From positions 1 to 5,995 of the forward strand of contig JACVJH010000134.1 of the NCBI GenBank assembly GCA_015711895.1: a stretch of DNA of 5,995 nucleotides, given 5' to 3'. Below, in pieces: positions 1 through 4,897 of this stretch. This stretch comes from Candidatus Solincola tengchongensis (GTDB lineage Bacteria > Actinomycetota > Geothermincolia > Geothermincolales > RBG-13-55-18). Below the pieces are notes generated by a model. It ran no database searches, had not been told where the DNA came from, and saw nothing but the letters and a program-made list of their open reading frames with translations. Numbering within the stretch: position 1 is the stretch's first letter; each line of letters opens with the position of its first letter. The translations under genes and the position numbers were made by a program.

Positions 1-162
1 GAGGATCACCGGCAGGGAGAATATGGAAGCGAACTTGAGCAGCCGGACGATGTTCCCGACCACTTCCTCGCGGTTGTGGATCATGCGCACCAGTTTCTCC
101 TGGGGGTCGATGACCAGGAGCAGGCTGTCTGCTGCGTTGGCCAGGTCCGGGTGTCTTTCCAT
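1..162 (-). CDS. Isochorismatase-family (cysteine) hydrolase, N-terminal part, cut by the window edge
   Basis: The minus strand from ATG at 162 reads 54 uninterrupted codons to the window edge. The start is supported by AAAGGAG (plus-strand 171-177) exactly 8 nt upstream. The product begins MERHPDLANAADSLLLVIDP and continues QEKLVRMIHN, then a helix-like stretch and FSLPVIL. A hydrophobic strand ending in D-x-Q near the N-terminus, then a helix and a second strand with P-V-I, is the classic opening of the isochorismatase-like fold. D19 would be the first residue of the family's Asp-Lys-Cys triad; the Lys and Cys lie outside the window. Family members hydrolyse isochorismate, nicotinamide or other amides and are usually about 180-220 aa and cytosolic, so about a quarter is visible. 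The substrate cannot be told from this part. The gene points the same way as the FAD oxidoreductase behind it, but the 225-base gap gives no strong operon signal. Confidence 0.75.
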   Translation of the reverse strand, partial: MERHPDLANAADSLLLVIDPQEKLVRMIHNREEVVGNIVRLLKFASIFSLPVIL

Positions 163-387
163 GTCTCGATCTCCTTTGCGGTCTCCGTAGATCGGTTTAT
201 GGACTGCAGGGCATCCGGTCCGATTAGCGGTCGCCCCTCATCAGCTTATTCCCTCTCCTCCCTTCCCTCCGCCTCGCCCGACCGCTGTCCTCTCAAGGCG
301 TCAACCCGTTCCACCGCACCTTGGCGAGACCGGAGAACGTCATTGCACCCTCCTCGTCATGCGCGGTCATGTCCAGCAAACCAATCC
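163..387. other. Spacer between the FAD oxidoreductase and the isochorismatase-family gene
   Basis: These 225 bases lie downstream of the oxidoreductase stop and upstream of the hydrolase start, both read on the minus strand. From about 237 to 279 the plus strand is almost purely pyrimidine, so the minus-strand leader is purine-rich. The tract is flanked by a perfect 8-bp inverted repeat, AGCGGTCG at 226-233 and CGACCGCT at 279-286, with a 45-nt loop. I see no intrinsic terminator with a U-run behind the oxidoreductase and no convincing -35/-10 pair for the hydrolase. A 16-codon open frame (343 to 293, minus) has a GGAGG 5 nt before its ATG and may be chance. Confidence 0.4.
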
Positions 388-1716
388 TCAACCCTCTTCC
401 TCGCCTTCTTTTCCCTTGGCCTCCTTGAGATATGCGTCCGCCAGCTCGGAGACCTCCAGGGCGGAGTTGAAGGCCGTGTCCCCTCCCGTGCCCTCGGCGC
501 AGGTGGTGTCCCCGCAGAGGAAGAAGTTGTCCAGGCCCGGGAGGGTGAAGCCCGGCCGGTCCTCGCGGGTCTGCCCGGGTCGCGGCAGGAAGCCGTCCAC
601 CATGCTCAGGCGCATGACGCGCTCCCACTCCACCGCCTCCCATATCCCCGGGAACATCTCGCCCAGCATCTCCCGCAGCCTCTCCTCTTCCCGTTTCACC
701 TTGTCCTGGTTCCTCATCCAGGGGAGGGGAAGGGGATAGAACCAGGAGAGGAGCTGCTTCCCCTCCGGGGCCGTGGAGAGGTCGATGTTGGAGGTGAACT
801 GCCCCATGGTCACGGGGTCCGGGGTCACTATTAAGCCCTTCTTCTCGCTGACCTTCTCCCGCAGCCCCAGGTCCAGGGCAATGCCCGCCGTAGGCACCAG
901 CTCCCGGGCTTTCTTCACGAACTTGATGGGAAGGTCCTTGCCCCCGAAGAGGTCGGGCACTTCCTGGACGGGTATGGCGCTGATCACCGCGCGGGCGGTA
1001 TAGGTTGCGGTGTCCGTCTTCACCTGGGTGACTTTTCCTTTCCGCAGGAAGAGGCGGGTGACCTGTGAAGAGGTGAGTATCTGGCCGTTTTTCTCCAGTT
1101 CCTCCCTCAATCCCTCGATGATCTGGCGGGTCCCCCCCTCGGGATAACCAACCTTCACTTTGGCCCGCAGCGCTTTGCGCAGGAAGGCGGCCATCTCGCC
1201 CGCCGAGGCGTGCCGCAGGTCGGGGGCGATGATGCCGATGCCGGAGAGGACCCTCATGAGCTCGAGGGTCTCCGGCGACCTGCACTTCGAGGTGAGTTCC
1301 TCAAGAGAGATTTGGTACTTCCGTTCCGGCCGCCCGAGGACCAGGCGTAGCAGGTAGTAGGCGGCGCTGAGCTTGGCCCGGGTGGACAGGAGGGGGGAAC
1401 GGAATATCTTTCCCACGTTGTTGGGCAGGGGGAGAAAACTCCCGTTCCGGTAGAGCTCCGGTTCCCCGGGCTCGATGAACTTGAGCTCCCGACCCAGGCG
1501 GCGGAAGACGGCGGCCGCCGCCCCCTCCGAGGCGAAGCGGTTGTCGTGCAGCCCGTATTCCACAAGGAAGCCGTCCCGCTCCTGGTATGCGGCCCTCCCT
1601 CCCAGATGCCTCGACCTCTCCAGTAGGAGCACCCGGTGGCCCTTACTGGCCAGAAGGGCGCCGGCGGAAAGTCCCGCGTAGCCGCCCCCGATGACTATCA
1701 CGTCGTATCCGTCCAT
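388..1716 (-). CDS. FAD-dependent NAD(P)/FAD oxidoreductase, phytoene desaturase-like
   Basis: This complete 442-aa flavoprotein starts at ATG 1716 with GGAGGGGG (1725-1732) 8 nt upstream. Residues 4-33 form a Rossmann dinucleotide-binding unit: strand DVIVIGGG, glycine motif G10-G11-G12-Y-A-G15, and acidic E33 ending the second strand to hold the FAD ribose. The G39-G40-R41 element follows, as in amine oxidase/phytoene desaturase (CrtI) proteins. The C-terminal FAD-binding motif is at about 394-426 (LDNFFLCGD, then EGTGGDTAFNSALEVSELA), with G402-D403 near the flavin. The tail 433-442 is Lys/Glu-rich. Length is slightly below the roughly 490-500 aa of classical CrtI. Known relatives desaturate or isomerise carotenoids and polyprenoids or oxidise other lipophilic substrates. 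No carotenoid genes are nearby, so the substrate is unknown. No signal peptide or transmembrane segment is evident, so it is probably cytosolic or membrane-associated. The fold is well supported; the function is not. Confidence 0.88.
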   Translation of the reverse strand: MDGYDVIVIGGGYAGLSAGALLASKGHRVLLLERSRHLGGRAAYQERDGFLVEYGLHDNRFASEGAAAAVFRRLGRELKFIEPGEPELYRNGSFLPLPNNVGKIFRSPLLSTRAKLSAAYYLLRLVLGRPERKYQISLEELTSKCRSPETLELMRVLSGIGIIAPDLRHASAGEMAAFLRKALRAKVKVGYPEGGTRQIIEGLREELEKNGQILTSSQVTRLFLRKGKVTQVKTDTATYTARAVISAIPVQEVPDLFGGKDLPIKFVKKARELVPTAGIALDLGLREKVSEKKGLIVTPDPVTMGQFTSNIDLSTAPEGKQLLSWFYPLPLPWMRNQDKVKREEERLREMLGEMFPGIWEAVEWERVMRLSMVDGFLPRPGQTREDRPGFTLPGLDNFFLCGDTTCAEGTGGDTAFNSALEVSELADAYLKEAKGKEGEEEG

Positions 1717-2574
1717 GCCTTAAACCCCCTCCGTCTCAGTGAAGGCCCTCCCGCCGGGCATCATCAGGAGGGCGGCGATCTTCAACGGCCCGGCGACCCC
1801 CGCCCTCCCTCTTTCGTCCCCCGTGCCGCCCTCGGCGGTACGTTCGCAGGCCATGAGGATATTTAACCATAGATAAGAACGAGCGCACACGGCGGTTCAT
1901 GTTCGGGAAACCGACTTTTCCTTCTCCGATATGATTGCTTTAACGGGGAGGCGGGATGGTCTCCCGGATGTCTTCGGCTCCCGTGGCCCTTGCTGCGACC
2001 ATAGGTGTTCGTTCGACCCCACGCTGGCGGCGGATGCGCGAGCCATTCCGCGAAGGGGCCCCAGCGGAGGCCTGCATCGGCTCCGGGGGGTGAGGGGGAA
2101 AGGAGGCCGGACCCGGCCCCTCCGCCTTCACTGCTTCCAGCGGGCAACAGGTACCCTATGATGGGATGCTCGCGAAGGGCAAGGTCGCTGGGGCATTGCG
2201 CAGCGTCGTCGGCTGGGGCGAGCCGTGCCCTTTCATGGGTCGGCGTGCGACCCCACCCTCGTGGTCGCGGGAGGAAAGCAGCCGAAGAAGGGCCGACGTG
2301 GCCGCCGGGTTTGATTCTTGACCGCGCGCGGGAGGCGTATGGTTGCCGCCTGGTGCCTGGATCGGTCTCCGCGACGGGAAGCGCAGAGGCCTTGGCCTAT
2401 GTAGGGGAAGGCGGGATCCGGGGGCGGGGAAGAGCATGCCTCCGAGGCACGGAGCGTCACGTATCCTCCTCGGTGGGGCCGTTCTGGAAGTGGTTCCCAA
2501 AGCCATGTAGCATATCTCTGGCGAAAATGTATGTGCGAAGCCATCTTCGCGAGGATGGGAAAGGAGCGCGTGGG
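1717..2574. other. Divergent 858-base spacer without a convincing gene
   Basis: This stretch separates the minus-strand FAD oxidoreductase from the plus-strand hydrolase and should hold promoters for both. Near the oxidoreductase, an AT-rich island at about 1856-1880 is the best candidate for its promoter, but no good -35/-10 pair can be named. The rest is GC-rich and open in several frames; the translations are rich in Arg, Pro, Gly and Ser and match nothing I recognise. Visible structure includes two overlapping, mutually exclusive hairpins (2237-2253 and 2247-2268), a 10-bp palindrome CCGCGCGCGG at 2322-2331, a hairpin at 2437-2449 (TGCCTC-C-GAGGCA), and a 6-bp hairpin at 2535-2550 just before the hydrolase ribosome-binding site. 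A 44-codon frame (1854 to 1720, minus) ends 3 nt before the oxidoreductase start but lacks a Shine-Dalgarno sequence. Confidence 0.5.
2558..2566 (+). promoter_or_regulatory. Ribosome-binding site that fixes a GTG start for the hydrolase
   Basis: GGAAAGGAG lies 8 nt before GTG 2575. The same nonamer stands 7 nt before the fhs ATG (4882-4890), and AAAGGAG stands 8 nt before the isochorismatase-family ATG, so this is the standard signal in this genome. The nearest in-frame ATG upstream (2527) has no such signal. A hairpin GCGAAG-CCAT-CTTCGC (2535-2550) lies just before the site, as expected of an untranslated leader. Confidence 0.75.
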
Positions 2575-3228
2575 GTGAAACGGGAAAAGGTTGCCTTTTA
2601 CGCCGAAAGCCTGGAGCCTCTGAGGTTGGAGGGGATTCTGGAGCTCCCCGAAGGAGAGGGGCCTTTTCCGGCCTGCATCCTCTGCCACCCCCACCCCATC
2701 GGCGGAGGGTCTATGCATGTTCCCCTTCTGCGGGTGATCTCCGAGGTGCTGGTGGGGGAGGGATGGGCTTGCCTGCGGTTCAATTTCCGGGGAGTGGGGG
2801 AGAGCGCCGGGGAGTCCACCGGCGGGCTCCGGGAGACGGAGGACGTGGAGGGGGCCTACCGTTTCCTGGTCCAGCGGGAGGACGTGGACGCGGGGGACCT
2901 CTCCCTTGCCGGGTGGTCTTTCGGCTCCTGGGTGGGCCTGCGCTGGGCGGTGAAGGGCGGTCGCTGCCGCCGGGTGGCCCTCGTGAGCCCGCCAATGGTG
3001 GGATTCGATTTCTTCCACTTCCTGGAAAACAGCGGCCTGAGCCTGCCGCCGGAGACTCTCGTGGTGGCCGGGGAGAAGGATCAGTTCGCCTCTCGGGAGA
3101 AGCTCGAGGAGCTGGCCTCCCGCCTGGGGGGAGAGCTCCATCTCCTGAAGGGGGCCGACCATTTCCTCTTCGGCCGGGAGGAGGAGGTCGCCCGGGTCAT
3201 CGCCGGCCGCTGGGGAAAGACCCGCTGA
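2575..3228 (+). CDS. Alpha/beta hydrolase, HPHP-motif dienelactone hydrolase-like family
   Basis: From GTG 2575 the product is 217 aa, normal for the compact alpha/beta hydrolases grouped in COG2945. Motifs appear in order: H38-P-H-P41 followed by IGGGSM, the family's oxyanion-side signature; LRFNFRGVGES at 67-77; the nucleophile elbow G113-W-S115-F-G117 (GxSxG); LVVAGEKDQF with D169 as the likely acid; and GADHFLFGR with H196 as the likely catalytic base. The full Ser-Asp-His triad is present, so the enzyme should be an active serine hydrolase on an ester, thioester or peptide-like bond; the natural substrate is unknown for most of this family. No signal peptide is seen, so it is cytosolic. 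The frame is open back to 2005, but that extension is Arg/Pro/Gly-rich, has no recognisable domain, and is treated as leader. It stands alone: flanking genes are 858 and 602 bases away. Confidence 0.88.
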   Translation: MKREKVAFYAESLEPLRLEGILELPEGEGPFPACILCHPHPIGGGSMHVPLLRVISEVLVGEGWACLRFNFRGVGESAGESTGGLRETEDVEGAYRFLVQREDVDAGDLSLAGWSFGSWVGLRWAVKGGRCRRVALVSPPMVGFDFFHFLENSGLSLPPETLVVAGEKDQFASREKLEELASRLGGELHLLKGADHFLFGREEEVARVIAGRWGKTR

Positions 3229-3236
3229 ACCGCATT

Positions 3237-3319
3237 GCCTCCGGGAGGCCGGACGGGAACGTGGGCCTGCGTTCCCCGAACGACCCACCCGCTGGACGGT
3301 GTGGTCCGACACGGGACCA
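3237..3319 (+). terminator. Hairpin cluster after the hydrolase, possible terminator without a U-run
   Basis: Three hairpins follow the hydrolase stop within 90 bases: GCCTC-CGG-GAGGC (3237-3249), starting 8 nt after the stop; GGGAACG (3255-3261) with CGTTCCC (3270-3276) and an 8-nt loop; and TGGTCC (3302-3307) with GGACCA (3314-3319) and a 6-nt loop. All arms are perfect. None is followed by a run of T, so a standard intrinsic terminator is not shown. They could end transcription by another route or protect the 3' end of the message. Confidence 0.35.
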
Positions 3320-3448
3320 ACGCCCGTCATGCGGCAGAAGGTTTCCGGATGGTTTCCGGGTCCGGCATGATCCGCAGGAGTAGTATGCGCCTGGAAGCAC
3401 GCGATCCTCGGCCTCCTTTCTCTGGACCTCGCAGGCGGCGAGAATAGC

Positions 3449-3465
3449 TTGGAATTATATTCCAA
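3449..3465. promoter_or_regulatory. Perfect AT-rich palindrome, operator-like
   Basis: TTGGAAT-TAT-ATTCCAA is a perfect 7-bp inverted repeat around a 3-base centre. It stands out because its surroundings are GC-rich. The size and symmetry suit a dimeric helix-turn-helix repressor site, and it lies 366 bases before the DUF2267 start. A second copy was not seen in the window, so no regulon is implied. It has no U-run and is too short for a strong RNA terminator. Confidence 0.35.
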
Positions 3466-3830
3466 AGAGTGCACCGGTTTTATCGACCCCCTTTCGGCAT
3501 GTGCCCGGGGCGGGCCGTGGCGTGGGTTGAACCGCGTCACATCAACCGAATACGTTTGACGCCCCGATATTGAAAAGCGGGGTAGAGACGAGGTGGAGAA
3601 GGGGACCGCAGGCTGCAGGAAAGCGTGAGGTTAACACATCCCCTTTATCGCTTGCCCTCGAGATGTCGATATGAAAAGCGGATGGTCGGTTTGTTGTGCG
3701 GGAGGCGATGAAGAACAGCTTAGGGTTATCCGGGGTGTGGGGTGGTGATAATGATAAATAGAGGATGGAGAGGACGGCGGATGGGTGCGGGCCGTCCCGA
3801 CCGGACCCGCGGAGAAAGGGGGCGAGGAAC

Positions 3831-4109
3831 ATGTTGCGGGAAGAGTTCCTGAAGAAGGTGAGGGATGCCGCGGGACTGGAGTCCGTCGGTCAGGCGGACC
3901 GGGCGGTGAGGGCCGTGGTCGCCGTGCTAAAGGCCGCGTTGCCCCAGGAGCAGGCGGAGATGATAGCCGCGGCGCTGCCCGAGGACCTCAAACTCGGATG
4001 GGAGATGGTGGACGCCTACCCGGCGGACATCCTGGAGCGGGAGGACATGTACTACGAGGGGTCGGAAGCTCAGCCGGAGAGGGAGCGGCCGACCATAACC
4101 CACGGCTGA
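3831..4109 (+). CDS. DUF2267 family small protein
   Basis: This 92-aa protein starts at ATG 3831, with AAAGGGGG (3815-3822) 8 nt upstream; an earlier in-frame ATG (3765) lacks a ribosome-binding site. Residues 4-60 follow the DUF2267 pattern: EEFLKKVRDAAGL, a helix with repeated Ala and Arg (QADRAVRAVVAVLKAAL, 21-37), then QEQAEMIAAALPEDLKLGW. The A-A-L-P-E-D-L-K element matches the family's conserved 'AxLPxxLK' segment. The tail after about 62 is acidic, with Tyr, Glu and Asp, and ends ERPTITHG. The family is small, all-helical and cytosolic, with no settled biochemical role. No membrane segment, signal peptide or metal-binding motif is visible. It is flanked by spacers of 602 and 788 bases and so seems to be a single-gene unit. 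The family call is fairly secure; no function is proposed. Confidence 0.8.
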   Translation: MLREEFLKKVRDAAGLESVGQADRAVRAVVAVLKAALPQEQAEMIAAALPEDLKLGWEMVDAYPADILEREDMYYEGSEAQPERERPTITHG

Positions 4110-4121
4110 ACCCTTGACCCC

Positions 4122-4156
4122 GAGCCGCATGGCTCATGATGGCAGGACGGTATCAT
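4122..4156 (+). terminator. Tandem hairpins after the DUF2267 gene, weak terminator candidate
   Basis: GAGCC (4122-4126) pairs with GGCTC (4131-4135) around GCAT, beginning 13 bases after the stop. Immediately after, ATGAT (4136-4140) can pair with ATCAT (4152-4156). The first stem is short but perfect. No T-run follows either stem, so termination is only a suggestion from position. Confidence 0.25.
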
Positions 4157-4679
4157 AAAGCTCGGTGTTTGGCCGTTGACCGGTCGGTGGGCTGAAAGGC
4201 TCGAGCACGGATACACGGATAAAATAATTTATGTATGACCCGTCCACGCGCGCGGAGCGTGGCGGGCCTTCTGGTCCGGCAGAGGGAGAGAGTAAAGGTC
4301 TGTCCTTCCACCGTATTCTTCCGCGGTCGTCGGAGCGGGAGACGGGTCCTCACGTCCCGTGGGCAGTGAAGGTCTCGTCATCCGCTCCGGACCTCGTCAT
4401 TCGTCCGCGACTCGATCATCCGCAAGCGGGTCGGCACGCTGCGCTCCCGCTCACCCCATGGCACAGGCCTTTTCCGTTTATCCATAAGCGGCTCGTCGGG
4501 GTGGGATTGCGCAGGCCGCGCCGAAGACCCACACGGCTCGAAAGCCGGTGGCCGTCCTTCTCTCCATGTCTTATGGCGCCTTTATCCCTCAGGAAATGAC
4601 CGCGGGCAATGGACTTCTTGCCTCGACCCAACCCGTCGATAGAGGACCTTCTACTGGCCGCTGGAGGGCGCTTCCTTCC

Positions 4680-4708
4680 TTGCAATGGCTGGGAGCAGCG
4701 GATATAAT
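4680..4708 (+). promoter_or_regulatory. Sigma70-type promoter for fhs
   Basis: TTGCAA (4680-4685, four of six matches to TTGACA) is followed after exactly 17 bases by a perfect TATAAT (4703-4708). Transcription would begin near 4715, giving a leader of roughly 180 bases before the fhs ATG. It is the only canonical -35/-10 pair I found in the window, and it points into fhs with no gene between. Confidence 0.6.
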
Positions 4709-4709
4709 A

Positions 4710-4897
4710 CCGTCGGTGTCCGGGAGGAAAAGAACCGGAACCGATTTCCGCGATGAGGACTCACCGGGGACTCCAGGCCTTATGGCTGAGAGCCGTCGGT
4801 TAATAATATGCCTAAAATCGGGACCGGTACTGAAGGAGAGACGCGAAGGGATTGAACGAAAAGGCCGTCACTGGAGGAAGAGGAAAGGAGTTGCAGC
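4710..4897 (+). other. Long 5' leader of fhs
   Basis: The leader expected from the 4680-4708 promoter is about 180 bases, longer than ribosome binding needs. It contains a direct repeat CCGTCGGT (4710-4717 and 4793-4800), a second repeat GGACTC (4757-4762 and 4768-4773), a hairpin CGGAA-CCGAT-TTCCG (4736-4750), and a hairpin ATGGCT-GAG-AGCCGT with one wobble (4782-4796). It ends in GGAAAGGAG 7 nt before the ATG. None of the riboswitch patterns I can recall for C1 genes (THF, ZTP) or for TPP is complete here. Confidence 0.4.

Larger units (their letters stand above)
3229..3830. other. 602-base spacer with palindrome, short direct repeats and AT-rich patches
   Basis: No protein gene is convincing here. 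After the hairpin cluster, base composition becomes more AT-rich from about 3440. The notable elements are a perfect 17-base palindrome at 3449-3465 and an imperfect direct repeat, CGATATTGAAAAGCGG at 3565-3580 and CGATATGAAAAGCGG at 3667-3681, 102 bases apart. An AT-rich patch at 3746-3760 contains GATAAT (3747-3752), a possible -10 for the DUF2267 gene, but no matching -35 lies at 16-18 nt. Two tiny frames with purine-rich leaders (3385-3447 and 3708-3761) look like chance. Confidence 0.5.
4110..4897. other. 788-base spacer upstream of fhs, with possible RNA-coding stretch and the fhs promoter
   Basis: No protein gene is supported. Open frames here use ATA and other AT-type codons unlike the neighbours, and their translations resemble nothing known. 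From 4178 to 4230 there is a cluster of signals: palindromes GACCGGTC (4178-4185) and GCTCGAGC (4199-4206), a tandem CACGGATA pair (4206-4213 and 4214-4221), and an AT-rich block with TAAAAT at 4220-4225. Two hairpins follow: CCACGC/GCGTGG (4244-4262) and GGGCC/GGTCC with one wobble (4264-4277). A degenerate triplet of CTCGTCAT-like units lies at 4374-4419, and an 8-bp stem with one wobble (tight 2-nt loop) at 4474-4491. The fhs promoter at 4680-4708 and the leader to 4897 close the region. Confidence 0.5.

Noticed and set aside
293..1285. 330-codon frame on the minus strand in a second frame of the FAD oxidoreductase
   Set aside because: It overlaps a clear flavoprotein over most of its length; its Gly/Arg/Pro-rich translation is a GC-content shadow.
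2005..2574. In-frame N-terminal extension of the hydrolase
   Set aside because: It is Arg/Pro/Gly/Ser-rich with no recognisable domain, has no good start signal, and would make the protein nearly twice the family's length.
3385..3447. 20-codon frame with AGGAG 4 nt upstream
   Set aside because: The peptide is Arg/Pro-rich, the spacing is short, and such matches are frequent in purine-rich GC-rich DNA.
2233..3540. 435-codon minus-strand frame antisense to the hydrolase
   Set aside because: It is His/Pro/Arg-rich with no domain, and it overlaps a plus-strand gene with an intact catalytic triad.
3520..3545. GGTTCAA on the minus strand, like a tRNA T arm
   Set aside because: The flanking bases do not form the required T stem, and no anticodon or acceptor stem fits.
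3708..3761. 17-codon frame after GGGAGG
   Set aside because: Only 2 nt separate the GGAGG from the ATG, and the frame runs through the likely -10 region of the DUF2267 gene.
3542..3832. 96-codon minus-strand frame in the spacer before the DUF2267 gene
   Set aside because: It has no recognisable motif, and the sequence it covers contains promoter-like AT-rich patches and short repeats.
4374..4419. CRISPR array reading of the CTCGTCAT-like units
   Set aside because: Units are about 8 bases with 18-19 base period, too short and irregular for repeat-spacer structure.
4757..4775. ZTP (pfl) riboswitch resemblance, TCACCGGGGA in an fhs leader
   Set aside because: The conserved CTGGCG and the 3' CCTGGGC elements are not present.
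4764..4852. TPP riboswitch resemblance (GGGG, GGCTGAGA, GCGAAGGGA)
   Set aside because: The conserved ACCC that pairs with GGGG and the CCTGA core are absent, so the three matches are likely chance.
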